Of a DNA stretch of 64,000 nucleotides, positions 16,244 through 25,615 are shown piece after piece. Position numbers and translations under genes: made by a program. Positions within the stretch are counted from its first letter, which is position 1; each line of letters starts with the position of its first letter. Source of the DNA: Pararhizobium sp. YC-54 (GTDB taxonomy: Bacteria > Pseudomonadota > Alphaproteobacteria > Rhizobiales > Rhizobiaceae); the NCBI RefSeq assembly GCF_025847205.1, contig NZ_JAOYTH010000018.1:1-64000 (forward strand). Direction: 5' to 3'. Under the pieces are notes generated by a model. The model was not told where the DNA came from. It saw only the letters and a list, made by a program, of their open reading frames with translations, and made no database searches.

Positions 16244-16258
16244 TTCAATGATTGATAA

Positions 16259-16281
16259 AAAAGCCGGAACAGTCCGGCTCC
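16259..16281 (-). terminator. Terminator of the MarR-type gene
   Basis: AGCCGGA (16262-16268) pairs with TCCGGCT (16273-16279), loop ACAG. On the minus strand six U residues follow. It separates regulator and SDR transcripts. Confidence 0.8.
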
Positions 16282-16288
16282 TTCCTGA

Positions 16289-16723
16289 TCAGGCGGCCTT
16301 GCCGGATGGGATGGCGAGAAGCATCTGGCGCAGGCCGTCAGCGCGCTCGGCTCCGACAAGCTCCACGTATTCCGCCTGCGCGGCGTGCCAGCATTCGGCG
16401 CCTTCCAACAGCTTCTGCTGTCCCTTGGCCGACAGCGCCAACAAAAGCTTGCGCGAGCCCTTGCCTTCCGGTTCGCTGACCACGTAGCCGTCGCGCTCCA
16501 GCGGCTTCAAGGCGCGCACCAGAGTGGTCCGGTCCATGACCATCGCTTCGGCTATATCTGCCATGCCGGCCTTTCCCGCTTCGGCGATATAGACCAGCAA
16601 TGAAAACTGCGCCGCCGTGATCCCTGCCCGCGCATAATGCCGTTCGTAAAGCTGCGACACGAAGCGCGCAGCCTGGCGAATGGCGAAACAGTTGCAGGCG
16701 GTGATGGACGATTGCGGTTTCAT
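16289..16723 (-). CDS. MarR-family transcriptional regulator
   Basis: A 144-residue winged-helix regulator. The recognition helix region is ADIAEAMVMDRTTLVRALKPLERDGYV, followed by the wing (SEPEGKGSRKLLLALSAKG) and a C-terminal dimerisation helix. Dimers of this family bind short palindromes and are released by phenolic or oxidant ligands. The palindrome 14 bases upstream and its twin before the adjacent SDR gene indicate autorepression plus SDR control. A start 13 codons earlier would lie inside the operator and lacks a ribosome site. Confidence 0.87.
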   Translation of the reverse strand: MKPQSSITACNCFAIRQAARFVSQLYERHYARAGITAAQFSLLVYIAEAGKAGMADIAEAMVMDRTTLVRALKPLERDGYVVSEPEGKGSRKLLLALSAKGQQKLLEGAECWHAAQAEYVELVGAERADGLRQMLLAIPSGKAA

Positions 16724-16738
16724 GAAGCCTAGATATAT

Positions 16739-16750
16739 GTGCATATACAC
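16739..16750. promoter_or_regulatory. Predicted MarR operator before its own gene
   Basis: GTGCATATACAC differs by one base from the perfect palindrome before the SDR gene. It sits 16 bases upstream of the MarR start codon, in a position to block transcription or elongation. Confidence 0.65.
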
Positions 16751-16802
16751 TTTGTCAATCAAAAAGAAAGCGGCCCTTCGAGCCGCCTTCTGAATGCAGA
16801 AA

Positions 16803-18926
16803 TCAGAACGTCGCTTTTGCCGTCACCAGGAACGTCCGTCCACGCCCGGTATCGACGGTGATGCTCGGCGATGTGCTGAGCGCCGGCGTGTATTCCTTGT
16901 CAAAGACGTTGAGCACGCTGGCAGTCAGCTCGAAGCCGTTCTCGAACTTGTAGTTGGTGAAGATATCGACCAGTTCGTAACCTTCCTGGTAGGGCGATTG
17001 ACCCGGTGCGACATTGATTTCGCCGATATAGCTTTCGCTGACGGCATAGAGCCGGCCGCCGATCGTCAGGCGATGATCTTCGAGGAAGCGGGCACCGAGT
17101 GTCGCCGTGAAGATGTCATCCGGCAGATAGCTCTGGGCACCAAAGCCGTTCACCTGCGAAGGCAGATCGGATTCCGTATGCGTGTAGGAAACGTTTGCGA
17201 AAACGAAACCGGCATCATAGGCACCTTCCAGCTCGATACCCTGCACCTTCGTGGTCCCGGGAACATTGGCGAAATGTGTGCCGCCGACGAAGTTTGCCGT
17301 GATGTAGTTATCGACATCATTGTTGAAATAGTCGGCCCTGAAGCGGAAGCTGTCGCCGGCGGTCAGCAGGTCATCGACCTTGACATTGGCGCCGACTTCC
17401 CAGCCCTTGGAGATTTCCGGCTCAAGGAACGGATTGGGGAAGAAGAATTGCGGCGCGCCGCCGCCCGGATGCGTTCCGCCGACGAACGTCTCGTTGACGG
17501 TCGGGCCGCGCGACGTTTCGGCGTATTTCACATAGGGCTGCAGCCAATCCACAGGGTTGAGCGCGAAGGTCACGCTGGGATTGATCCGGCCATCCGAGCT
17601 GTCAACCGAATAGGGACCAGCCGGCATGCCAAGCGGGTTGCCGGCGGAAACCTGGCCATCTCCCTTCAGATCGAAGCGATCGTAGCGCAGCCCAAGGGTC
17701 AGGTCGGCGATGCCATAGGTCAGCTTCGTCGAGTTGAAGACGCTCGTCGTCGCGCTCTTGCCGCTGCCGTTGACGCCGGAACTGGGAGCCAGCCGGCTGT
17801 TCACCACATCATAATCGTCGGAGAAATACTCAACCCCGTAGTTCGAGGTGACGGCGACCGCACCGAGATCGAAGTTGGATGTGTTGGAGACGTCAAACCC
17901 GAAACCCTTGTCGTCGATGACACGGCCCGCAGCCGAACCGCCACCGGGGATGACCGGGCTTTTGTCATATTTCATCTTGATGTCGTTGTAGTAAACGTTG
18001 GCGCGGAAATCGATCAGATCGTTGCCCGGCGTATAGGCATAATTGGCGCTATAGGTCTGCGCCGTGATCGACTGATCGTAGGAATTGGCAATGAAATCAT
18101 TGTTGTAGAGAATGCCGCTGAGCTTCAGCGAATGCTCGTCGTTCGGCGTGATCTCGGTCTTGAAGATGCCGGAGACCAGATCGGATTCGGTATAGGGAAC
18201 AACCTCGCCATTGCCGTTCTTGTAGTTGCCGGGGTCCTTCTTGCTGATGCCGCCGAGGAAGGCAATGCTGTCATTGACCCGATACGCGCCAAGTGCGGCT
18301 TCCGACCAGCCGGATCGATTGCTGCCGAAGGACGCCGTGGCAAAGCCGCCATAGGTCTTGCCGTCGGTCAAGAGGTCTTCGATGTTATAGGTCCGCAGAT
18401 TGGCAGCGCCAGCCAGCGCCCCTGCCCCGCCGACGCCGGACACCGCGCCGCGCGAAATGTCGATACCGGCGAGGAAAGCCGGATCGATATAGGCAAAGCC
18501 CTGGGCCTCATGACCTGTGAACCGGAAATTCTGGCGCACACCGTCAATCATCATGTTGACGCGGCCGGACCCTTCGAGACCACGAATGTTGACGGCAAGA
18601 CCCGGGTTCTGCGGGTTGTCACGGGTGAATGTCCCCGGCGTCGCGCGCAGGGCATCGTCGATATTCCTGTTGCCGAACTGCTCGATTTCGTCTGCCGTTA
18701 TGGTGCTGGTGGCAGCCGGTGTCGAGTACGGATCGCGACCCGTCTTGCTGCTGGTCGCGGTGATGGTCTGCAGATAGGTCGTCTCACCGGCCGCTGCGGT
18801 TTCCTCGGCTTTCTTCTTCAGTGCGGCCAACTCCTCTGGAGTCTGCGCGAAGACATGGCCTGCTGGAGAAAGCGTCAAAAACGCCGCGCACGCCAAAAGA
18901 GCCGCGCAGTGGTGCCGGGTAATCAT
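16803..18926 (-). CDS. hmuR: TonB-dependent haem/haemoglobin receptor
   Basis: A 707-residue outer-membrane receptor with a signal peptide (HHCAALLACAAFLTLSPAGHVFA), a TonB box/plug domain (ITATSSKTGRDPY... NIRGLEGSGRVNMMIDGVRQN), and a 22-strand barrel ending in the C-terminal signature GRTFLVTAKATF with terminal F. It belongs to the haemoglobin/transferrin/lactoferrin receptor group (ShmR/HmuR in rhizobia), which takes up haem using TonB energy. The haem ABC transporter genes hmuTUV are not in the window. Control by iron (RirA/Irr) is known for such genes, but no clear iron box was found upstream. Confidence 0.88.
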   Translation of the reverse strand: MITRHHCAALLACAAFLTLSPAGHVFAQTPEELAALKKKAEETAAAGETTYLQTITATSSKTGRDPYSTPAATSTITADEIEQFGNRNIDDALRATPGTFTRDNPQNPGLAVNIRGLEGSGRVNMMIDGVRQNFRFTGHEAQGFAYIDPAFLAGIDISRGAVSGVGGAGALAGAANLRTYNIEDLLTDGKTYGGFATASFGSNRSGWSEAALGAYRVNDSIAFLGGISKKDPGNYKNGNGEVVPYTESDLVSGIFKTEITPNDEHSLKLSGILYNNDFIANSYDQSITAQTYSANYAYTPGNDLIDFRANVYYNDIKMKYDKSPVIPGGGSAAGRVIDDKGFGFDVSNTSNFDLGAVAVTSNYGVEYFSDDYDVVNSRLAPSSGVNGSGKSATTSVFNSTKLTYGIADLTLGLRYDRFDLKGDGQVSAGNPLGMPAGPYSVDSSDGRINPSVTFALNPVDWLQPYVKYAETSRGPTVNETFVGGTHPGGGAPQFFFPNPFLEPEISKGWEVGANVKVDDLLTAGDSFRFRADYFNNDVDNYITANFVGGTHFANVPGTTKVQGIELEGAYDAGFVFANVSYTHTESDLPSQVNGFGAQSYLPDDIFTATLGARFLEDHRLTIGGRLYAVSESYIGEINVAPGQSPYQEGYELVDIFTNYKFENGFELTASVLNVFDKEYTPALSTSPSITVDTGRGRTFLVTAKATF

Positions 18927-19043
18927 GGATCAATCCTTTTAAGAGTTCACCGGGCTGGCTGCTGAGGCACTTTGCTCAAGGGGCTGGCTGGGCATGGGCG
19001 ACGAAACGTCGGTCGGCAGCGGGAAAACTGTCTGTTCCCATCG

Positions 19044-19070
19044 GCTATAAAACATGAGCGTAAGTGTCAA
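19044..19070 (-). promoter_or_regulatory. Candidate promoter of the haem receptor gene
   Basis: On the minus strand a perfect TTGACA (19070-19065) is followed by TATAGC (19049-19044) at a 15-base spacer, about 120 bases before the start. The rest of the intergenic region (18927-19225) holds no other recognisable element. Confidence 0.45.
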
Positions 19071-19225
19071 CAAATAAATATCACACTTTTGCAAAACAAC
19101 CGCCGTCCGTCCCGCGCCGTGCCGAAATCGCCACGATCTTCAGGCAATGGCTGCAATGCAACGATCATCGCGCCAATGCGTTGTGGAACGTGATCCTGCC
19201 GTCTCGGCAGAAACGGAGCCTATTC

Positions 19226-20059
19226 ATGCTGTCTCGAATCATCTTTCTGCTGATGTCCACTATCCTCCTGTCCAGCGCCAGCCTCCCCGAAAAGGGCCCA
19301 ATTCCGAAAACGAAACCGGCAACGGCCGAAGCCCAGAAACCATCACAAAAGACCGGGACTACGAAGGAGAATGCCAAAGCAGCGCAAGAGCCTTCATCCG
19401 CGAAGATCGAGAAACAGGGGCCGGCGATGGAGGACACAAAGCCGTCCGTGGAAACGCCGCAGGCAAAGCCCGAGCCCGTGCTGACGATCAAGCCGGAAGA
19501 TATGAAAGAATACGCAACCTGTCTCTCCGCTTTGAAAAACATGGGCGCGACTTTTCGCGAGGAAAAGCGGATCGATGACGGCAAGGGTTGCGGCGTCGAC
19601 AAGCCACTGACACTTGAGAAAGTACTCCCCGGGATCACCCTGAAGCCCGAAGGCAAGATGCGCTGCGAAGCGGCGCTGGAACTTGTGCGATGGACCAAGG
19701 ATGCGGTTTTGCCAGCGGCTAAGGCTGCGCTCGAAAGCGAAGGGCCGCTCACCGCTATCAACCAGGCATCGAGTTATGTTTGCCGTTTGCGCAACAATGC
19801 GGCGATCGGAAAAATCTCCGAACACGCCCGGGGCAACGCCATCGACATTGCCTCCTTCACCTTCAAGAGCGGAAAATCGATCGAAATCCAGCCGCGTGAC
19901 GAGGATTCGACATTGACCGGTGCATTCCAGCGTGCGGTGACGGCGACCGGCTGCCTCTATTTCGAAACCGTGCTCGACCCCGGCAGCGACGAAGCGCATG
20001 AACAGCATCTGCATTTCGACGTGATCGAGCGCAAGGGCGGATACCGCTACTGCCGGTAG
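19226..20059 (+). CDS. Extensin-like secreted protein
   Basis: A 277-residue protein: signal peptide (LSRIIFLLMSTILLSSAS), a low-complexity linker rich in Pro, Lys and Glu (about residues 20-95), then an extensin-like C-terminal domain with paired cysteines (YATCLSALKNMGA, GCGVDKPLTL, YVCRLRNN, the GNAIDIASFTF block, HLHFDV, and a final YRYCR). These domains resemble peptidoglycan-active DD-peptidase folds in overall pattern (the H-x-H near the end), so a cell-wall role is plausible. The start is chosen by CGGAG and by the signal peptide. An open frame extends upstream but has no signal sequence. Confidence 0.78.
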   Translation: MLSRIIFLLMSTILLSSASLPEKGPIPKTKPATAEAQKPSQKTGTTKENAKAAQEPSSAKIEKQGPAMEDTKPSVETPQAKPEPVLTIKPEDMKEYATCLSALKNMGATFREEKRIDDGKGCGVDKPLTLEKVLPGITLKPEGKMRCEAALELVRWTKDAVLPAAKAALESEGPLTAINQASSYVCRLRNNAAIGKISEHARGNAIDIASFTFKSGKSIEIQPRDEDSTLTGAFQRAVTATGCLYFETVLDPGSDEAHEQHLHFDVIERKGGYRYCR

Positions 20060-20183
20060 CATGATCGGCAAGCTTGCCGGACCGTTTGCCGATAAGCAGT
20101 CCCGCATCTTGTCCAAGGCCCGGCCACGCCCCATCTGCTCAGAACATCCGGCCCACCACGGCTACCGTTCAAAGGATTTCGCC

Positions 20184-20693
20184 ATGCCCGTTTCCATGTT
20201 CAAATTGTCGGTTCCCGTCTTCATCCGCGGGCTCAACGTTCTGGCCGCCCTCCTCGACAAGGCCGAGTCTCACGCGGCACAGAAAAAGATGCCGCTGGAA
20301 GACCTGTTCAACGCCCGCCTCGCGCCGGACATGCTGCCGCTTTCCGGCCAGATCCAGCGGGTCAGCGATACCGCGAAAAACACCATTGGCCGGTTGACCG
20401 GCGTCGCGGCACCGAGTTTCCCCGACGAGGAAAAGACGTTTGCCGAACTGCGCGAACGCATCGCCAAGACGATCACCTATCTGGAGACCGTCAAACCGTC
20501 CGATCTTCAGGGCAGCGATGAGAGAGAGATCACGGTGACCTTCGGCAAGCTGAGTTTTACCTTTGCCGGCGACGACTACATGCTGAAATTCGCTTTGCCG
20601 AATTTCTTCTTCCATGTCACCACGGCCCACGACATCCTGCGCAACCAGGGCGTGGCTATCGGCAAGATCGATTTTCTCGGTCCTTATGGCTAA
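20184..20693 (+). CDS. DUF1993 family protein
   Basis: A 169-residue cytoplasmic protein with the pattern of the DUF1993 family: N-terminal VFIRGLNVLAALLDKAESHA, central LAPDMLPLSGQIQRVSDTAKN, and a C-terminal FFFHVTTAHDILRNQGVAIGK. The family is predicted to be a four-helix, DinB-like fold, with the C-terminal histidine suggesting metal or substrate binding. No function is established. AAAGGA precedes the ATG. It follows the extensin-like gene on the same strand after 124 bases; it may be co-transcribed or separate. Confidence 0.75.
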   Translation: MPVSMFKLSVPVFIRGLNVLAALLDKAESHAAQKKMPLEDLFNARLAPDMLPLSGQIQRVSDTAKNTIGRLTGVAAPSFPDEEKTFAELRERIAKTITYLETVKPSDLQGSDEREITVTFGKLSFTFAGDDYMLKFALPNFFFHVTTAHDILRNQGVAIGKIDFLGPYG

Positions 20694-20747
20694 GCAGGGA
20701 AGGCCCGGAGAATCGCCGCACAACGCCACGATCCTTCGGAGAGGCCC

Positions 20748-22427
20748 CTAGAAAAGCCCCTCGATAAGCCCGCCCTCATTGAGGAAAATCTTCTCCGAGG
20801 ACGGGACCCGTGGCAGGCCCGGCATGGTCATGATCTCGCCGGTGATGACGACGATGAAGCCGGCACCGGCCGATAGCCGCACCTCACGGATGGGCACGGT
20901 ATGACCGGTCGGCGCGCCGCGCAGGTTCGGGTCGGTCGAAAACGAATATTGCGTCTTGGCCATGCAGATCGGCAGATGGCCGTAGCCCTGCTTTTCCCAT
21001 GTATGCAGCTGATCGCGCACGGTCTTGTCCGCGATCACCTCACCGGCATGATAAATGTCCTTGGCGATGGTTTCGATCTTGTGGAACAGCGACATGTCGT
21101 CGGGATAGAGCGGCGAGAACTGCGAACGACCGTTTTCGGCCAGCGCCACGACCTTGCGGGCAAGATCCTCGATACCGGCGGATCCTTCCGCCCAATGCTT
21201 GCACAGGATCGCCTCGGCGCCGAGCGTGGCGACGTAGTCCTTGATCGCCGTGATCTCCGCTTCGGTGTCCAGCGTGAAATGATTGATCGCCACCACCACC
21301 GGCACGCCGAATTTCTTGACGTTCTGGACATGGCGGCCGAGATTGGCGCAGCCCTTCTTCACGGCTTCGACATTCTCGTGGCCGAGATCTTCCTTCTTCA
21401 CGCCGCCGTTCATCTTCATGGCGCGGGCTGTTGCGACAATCACCGCGGCATCCGGCTTCAGGCCCGCTTTGCGGCACTTGATGTCGAAGAATTTTTCGGC
21501 GCCGAGGTCAGCACCGAATCCGGCTTCGGTAACGACATAATCGGCAAGCTTCAGCGCCGTCGTCGTCGCGATGACGGAATTGCAGCCATGGGCGATGTTG
21601 GCGAACGGGCCGCCATGGACGAAGGCCGGGTTGTTTTCCAGCGTCTGCACGAGGTTCGGCTGCATCGCATCCTTGAGGAGCACGGCCATTGCGCCGTCCG
21701 CCTTGATATCGCGGGCAAAGACGGGCGTCTTGTCGCGCCGATAGGCGATAATGATGTCACCGAGGCGCTTTTCCAGGTCCTTGAGATCGATGGACAGGCA
21801 GAGGATGGCCATCACCTCCGAGGCGACGGTGATATCGAAACCGGTCTCGCGCGGGTAACCGTTGGCGACGCCGCCGAGCGAGCCGACGATGTGGCGCAGC
21901 GCGCGGTCGTTCATGTCCATCACGCGACGCCAGGCAATGCGGCGGACATCGATGTTCTGTTCGTTACCCCAGTAAATGTGGTTGTCGATCAGCGCCGACA
22001 AAAGGTTGTGGGCGGAGGTGATGGCATGGAAATCGCCGGTGAAATGGAGGTTGATATCCTCCATCGGCACCACCTGCGCATAACCGCCGCCGGCGGCACC
22101 CCCCTTGACGCCGAAACAGGGGCCGAGCGACGCCTCGCGAATGCACACAATTGCCTTCTTGCCGATACGGTTGAGCCCGTCGCCAAGGCCGACCGTGGTT
22201 GTCGTTTTGCCCTCGCCGGCCGGCGTCGGATTGATCGCCGTCACCAGGATCAGCCGGCCATTCGCCCTGTCCTTTTGCCGGGCGATGAAATCGGCGCTGA
22301 TCTTTGCCTTGTCATGGCCGTAGGGAAGCAGATGTTCGGGTGGAATACCGAGCTTTGCACCGATTTCGAGAATCGGCTTTTTCGTCGCTGCGCGGGCAAT
22401 TTCGATGTCGGACTTCACGTCGGCCAT
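20748..22427 (-). CDS. fhs: Formate-tetrahydrofolate ligase
   Basis: A 559-residue cytoplasmic ligase that makes 10-formyl-THF from formate, THF and ATP, feeding purine and one-carbon metabolism. The ATP loop is TPAGEGKTT (68-76). Other family blocks are present: [38 protein letters not shown] sequence in the middle, and [11 protein letters not shown] near the C-terminus. GGAGAG lies just upstream of the chosen ATG; an ATG 14 codons earlier has no ribosome site. The gene stands alone, and its upstream 170 bases contain the terminator of the operon before it. Confidence 0.96.
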   Translation of the reverse strand: MADVKSDIEIARAATKKPILEIGAKLGIPPEHLLPYGHDKAKISADFIARQKDRANGRLILVTAINPTPAGEGKTTTTVGLGDGLNRIGKKAIVCIREASLGPCFGVKGGAAGGGYAQVVPMEDINLHFTGDFHAITSAHNLLSALIDNHIYWGNEQNIDVRRIAWRRVMDMNDRALRHIVGSLGGVANGYPRETGFDITVASEVMAILCLSIDLKDLEKRLGDIIIAYRRDKTPVFARDIKADGAMAVLLKDAMQPNLVQTLENNPAFVHGGPFANIAHGCNSVIATTTALKLADYVVTEAGFGADLGAEKFFDIKCRKAGLKPDAAVIVATARAMKMNGGVKKEDLGHENVEAVKKGCANLGRHVQNVKKFGVPVVVAINHFTLDTEAEITAIKDYVATLGAEAILCKHWAEGSAGIEDLARKVVALAENGRSQFSPLYPDDMSLFHKIETIAKDIYHAGEVIADKTVRDQLHTWEKQGYGHLPICMAKTQYSFSTDPNLRGAPTGHTVPIREVRLSAGAGFIVVITGEIMTMPGLPRVPSSEKIFLNEGGLIEGLF

Positions 22428-22550
22428 ATGGTGTCTCTCCCCTTCCACCGTTTTTTGGTCTGAGGGCATATGAGCGTGAACCGAAGGCGCTTTCCATCCT
22501 TTTGTTTGCGGGAAAGCGCGAAAATTCGGTGATTTCCGGAAAAATGGAAG

Positions 22551-22581
22551 AAAAAGACGGAAGAACAGGGTCCTTCCGTCT
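22551..22581 (-). terminator. Terminator of the AAA+/DUF2333 operon
   Basis: GACGGAAG (22556-22563) pairs with CTTCCGTC (22573-22580). On the minus strand the stem is followed by UUUUU (A run 22551-22555). It lies 18 bases after the last gene of the operon. Confidence 0.85.
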
Positions 22582-22598
22582 GGAAAGCAGTGAAAGGC

Positions 22599-23726
22599 TC
22601 AGCGCGCCAGGATATCGCGCATTTCGACAAGGTTTGAGCGAACCCTGAGCACATAGAAGCCGAGTGTCGCCAGATGCGTCGGCATGATCCAGCCATCTTC
22701 CTGGCCGTTGGAGATGATCAGCGGTTGGATGCGCAAGGCCGCACGCATCTGCTTGATGCTTTCATTCCAGATCGGCGCCAGACCGCGCTGGGTGATGATC
22801 CCGTCAAAGTCGGCGCCGGCGGCCGCCAGCACGCCGTAGTAGCCGTAGAGCTGGCCATAGGCGAACCAGAACCGGTCGTCTGCCCGCGTATCGAACCAGC
22901 CGCCGTTGAAATTCTCCGAACGTTCACGCAGCATCGCGGATGTGCTGCCGATCGAACTTGAAACGCGATCCATGAATTCCAGGAAATTGTCGGCGCGGGC
23001 GTCGAAGGTTGCCGCGCATGTCGCAAGTTGATCGTTGAAGGCGCGCAGATCCACCATGCCAGCACGATATTGCGTCGGCGTCGGCGTCAGAAAGCCAAAG
23101 GGCGACAGGCCGAAATACCAGTTGGTTTCCTCGTACTGCATCTTGCTGCGCACGCTCTGCAGCAAAGGATTGATACCGGATGTCCCGCGCATGCGCACCA
23201 GCGAATCGACAAGCTCAACCGTTGTCCGGCGCACCGCTTCGTTGACGCCGCGCTGGAACGACGCCTTGTTGTCGAGCCATGGCGTGCGATCCCAATCCAT
23301 CCCGAACAAGCCGGCCTTGTAGAGGACCATCGACGAGATCCAGGCGTTCTGGTTGACATTGTAGTCGATCAGATCGGCGGTGACATCAACGATGGCCGAA
23401 CGCTCGCAGGCATTGGCCGGCGCCGTCTGGCCGGCTGCGACCTTGATCGGCAGGCCAGCATCGTTCTTGCGCTCGGCAAGATTGTAGCGGTTGGGATAGT
23501 CCGGGTCGAAATTGGTCCAGACCTGCGTCTGCCAGATGAAATAGCCGTAGAGTGCGATGAGGGCGACAAGGGCAATCCCGATTGGCCCCTTGATGATCCA
23601 GGCGCGTCCCCTGTACCAGTTTGCGATGGTAAGGAACGGAAAAAGGATCCAGGCAATCACAAGGCCAATGCCCCGGCCGATCGCTGCAAACACACGCTGG
23701 AAAAACGCGACGATCGGATCAAGCAT
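22599..23726 (-). CDS. DUF2333 family membrane-anchored protein
   Basis: A 375-residue protein with an amphipathic N-terminus and two hydrophobic segments near residues 17-36 and 48-66 (GPIGIALVALIALYGYFIW), followed by a large domain with a cysteine pair (ACERS, ATCAATF) and many aromatic residues. It matches the DUF2333 pattern: GLSPFGFLTPTPTQY, NFNGGWFDTRADDRFW, GYYGVLAAAG. The large domain is probably periplasmic. No function is known. It is the last gene of the operon, overlaps the preceding gene by 8 bases, and is followed by the terminator. Confidence 0.75.
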   Translation of the reverse strand: MLDPIVAFFQRVFAAIGRGIGLVIAWILFPFLTIANWYRGRAWIIKGPIGIALVALIALYGYFIWQTQVWTNFDPDYPNRYNLAERKNDAGLPIKVAAGQTAPANACERSAIVDVTADLIDYNVNQNAWISSMVLYKAGLFGMDWDRTPWLDNKASFQRGVNEAVRRTTVELVDSLVRMRGTSGINPLLQSVRSKMQYEETNWYFGLSPFGFLTPTPTQYRAGMVDLRAFNDQLATCAATFDARADNFLEFMDRVSSSIGSTSAMLRERSENFNGGWFDTRADDRFWFAYGQLYGYYGVLAAAGADFDGIITQRGLAPIWNESIKQMRAALRIQPLIISNGQEDGWIMPTHLATLGFYVLRVRSNLVEMRDILAR

Positions 23727-25020
23727 TGGTTTTATCCTCCTTCAGCCCATAAAGGCGTTTTCGAAACGCGACCTTGTCCTTGAGATATGTGCCGGTCAGC
23801 GTTGCCACAACATATTCCCTGAACTTTTCGCTGTAATGTTCATAGGCCGCATAAAACCCCTGCTTGTCAAAGACGAAGCGGGAGACGAAATCGCTTCGGC
23901 AGAGCTGCGAAATCAGCCGGTTGGTGAGCCATTGATCGGGATGTTCGGGTGCCGCGCGAACCAGCAAAAAGCGGTTTGCCGGAGCAACGTCCTGCATCCT
24001 GATGCTGCCTGACGCCGAAACCGTGCGGATCATCGTCTGCAGGAACGGATAGGTGCCATCCGAGGCGACCAGTGCCGAATTGCGATGCATCCAGGTCTGC
24101 AGCCAGATGGAATCGATCGCGCTCAAATCCGTGGTCGGGTCCGCCTGGTTGACAAGTCCGCGCAGGATCATGTCGGCGCGGTGCTGATAGAGCCCGGATT
24201 CCTGCACCCAGGACGCCTGCGGCAATTGCAGCCGGTTGGTCGAAGCGAGGAACTCGTAGATGCGCTGATGGTCCGAGAGACTGATATAACTCACCTGCCA
24301 GGGCCGCGAGCGGCGAAACCCCGGCACGGACGGATCGCAGATGACCGTCGTCGTCTTCTCATCCAGAAAGACATAGACGCCGCCGAAATGATTTGCCCAG
24401 AAGGCATCGTGGCGAAACACCAGCTGATCGGGAACCAGGGCATTCTCGCGGATATCGCCGGTGAGCTTGGCAAGCTCGACCATCCGGTTGAGCAGCGCAT
24501 CGTCGGCCCAGGCCGTCGGAACCGACTTCAACCGGTCGACAAGGGAGCGCAACTCGGCTGCCTTGCCGAGCATGTCTTCGGCAGACAGCACGCGAAAGCG
24601 AACCTCGTTGATCGACAGGAGGTCGTCGATGTCGTTGACGACCGACACGGAATCCTCGATCTCGCCGTAGAGCGCGTCCTTGATCGTCACCGCATTGATC
24701 GCACGCCTGTTGGCGCCGAAAAACTCGTGCATCAGCGCTGCGGTATTGGAAAAGCTGGTGTGGACGACCGGAAGCTCCTCCTGATCGGGCGTCATGATGA
24801 TGAAGCGGCGGTTGACGCGGTTCGGGTCAAGGTAATCGCGGTCGCCGAGCTCGTCGGCGATCTCGGGCGAAAAGCCGGTCATGTCGATCTGGAAGGACGG
24901 CAGCGCCGTCGGCCGCAGGCCAAAGCCCTGGAGCGCCTTGTTATAACGCGCGATCAGATGCGGCTCGGAGATTTCGAGCAGGCGCCCATAGATCAGTTCA
25001 GCTTCGAGGAGGCGTTTCAT
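23719..25020 (-). CDS. DUF6638-like protein of the AAA+ operon
   Basis: A 433-residue soluble protein with no signal peptide or clear enzyme motif. I recall rhizobial proteins of this size and sequence (LLEAELIYGRLLEISEPHLIARYNKAL) being placed in DUF6638, but I cannot verify the number. It has a mixed alpha/beta content and several tryptophan/histidine-rich stretches (IWLQTWMHRN, HDAFWANHFGGVYVFLD). Its position, translationally coupled to the DUF2333 gene and behind the AAA+ ATPase, suggests a component of one complex. A toxin-antitoxin pair lies immediately upstream, the toxin stop being only 21 bases away. Confidence 0.6.
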   Translation of the reverse strand: MKRLLEAELIYGRLLEISEPHLIARYNKALQGFGLRPTALPSFQIDMTGFSPEIADELGDRDYLDPNRVNRRFIIMTPDQEELPVVHTSFSNTAALMHEFFGANRRAINAVTIKDALYGEIEDSVSVVNDIDDLLSINEVRFRVLSAEDMLGKAAELRSLVDRLKSVPTAWADDALLNRMVELAKLTGDIRENALVPDQLVFRHDAFWANHFGGVYVFLDEKTTTVICDPSVPGFRRSRPWQVSYISLSDHQRIYEFLASTNRLQLPQASWVQESGLYQHRADMILRGLVNQADPTTDLSAIDSIWLQTWMHRNSALVASDGTYPFLQTMIRTVSASGSIRMQDVAPANRFLLVRAAPEHPDQWLTNRLISQLCRSDFVSRFVFDKQGFYAAYEHYSEKFREYVVATLTGTYLKDKVAFRKRLYGLKEDKTNA

Positions 25021-25041
25021 GCGGCGCAGACCGTGGGCTGA

Positions 25042-25311
25042 TCATCTGTATATTTCACGTCGATGCCCGATCTCGACAATGAGCACGATAAGCTGCTTAT
25101 CGCGCAGTTCGCACAAAACCCGGAAGTCGCCGACCCTGTATCGCCAGAGATGGCCGAGCGCGCCTCCTTGCAGCGGTTTTCCCAGCAAACGCGGATTATC
25201 GAGCGCTGCAACGCGCTTGCGCAAATACTCTCGAATCCGAACAGCATCAGAGCGCCCCATCTTTTCAAGCTGCCGGAGTGCATCACCCGTCAGCTCAATC
25301 GTCCAGGCCAA
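25042..25311 (-). CDS. RelE/ParE-type toxin
   Basis: An 89-residue small basic protein with the RelE-fold pattern: [50 protein letters not shown] and the C-terminal [11 protein letters not shown]. Such toxins are ribosome-dependent mRNA interferases or gyrase poisons. No ATG is available at the right place. The TTG at 25311 overlaps the 3' end of the antitoxin gene by 17 bases, typical of such pairs, and gives the expected N-terminus. It is inserted within the AAA+ operon between the ATPase and the DUF6638-like gene. Confidence 0.85.
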   Translation of the reverse strand: MAWTIELTGDALRQLEKMGRSDAVRIREYLRKRVAALDNPRLLGKPLQGGALGHLWRYRVGDFRVLCELRDKQLIVLIVEIGHRREIYR

Positions 25312-25528
25312 GTTTCCGCTCAACTTCTTCCAGAGTGTAGGTGCGTGTCTCCCCGCGCGCCAATCTTTCCAGTACCTGTTCCGCCAGATAAATATCTTCG
25401 AGGTCCTCGAGATGCTCCTCGATTGCCTGGCGGATGTAGAACGTCGCCGTTCGCCCGGTGCGGGCCGCGAGCGCCTGCAATCGTTCATAAGTCTCGTCAG
25501 GAAGACGAATTGCTGTTTGCTTGGCCAT
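25295..25528 (-). CDS. Ribbon-helix-helix antitoxin
   Basis: A 77-residue protein with an N-terminal RHH DNA-binding domain ([43 protein letters not shown]) and an acidic C-terminal tail that would neutralise the toxin encoded just downstream. GGGAAAA-type purines precede the ATG. A partial palindrome (GGATAC..GTATACC) sits about 17 bases upstream and is the likely autoregulatory operator. Confidence 0.87.
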   Translation of the reverse strand: MAKQTAIRLPDETYERLQALAARTGRTATFYIRQAIEEHLEDLEDIYLAEQVLERLARGETRTYTLEEVERKLGLDD

Positions 25529-25544
25529 GACAATTTTCCCTGTG

Positions 25545-25559
25545 GGATACGTGTATACC
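25545..25559. promoter_or_regulatory. Predicted operator of the RelE-type toxin-antitoxin pair
   Basis: GGATAC (25545-25550) and GTATACC (25553-25559) form a near-palindrome 17 bases before the antitoxin start, where RHH antitoxins usually bind. Confidence 0.5.
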
Positions 25560-25615
25560 TTATAGCATCGCTATGGCTTCATTGCTACAACAGGCACGAG
25601 ATCGCTGAATTTCAC

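Noticed and set aside
16794..18965. 723-codon plus-strand frame over the haem receptor
   Set aside because: It is the antisense shadow of a TonB-dependent receptor whose signal peptide, plug and C-terminal phenylalanine are all intact on the minus strand.
20901..22463. 520-codon plus-strand frame over fhs
   Set aside because: It is antisense to a complete formate-THF ligase; its sequence is rich in Arg, Gly and His as expected for a shadow frame.
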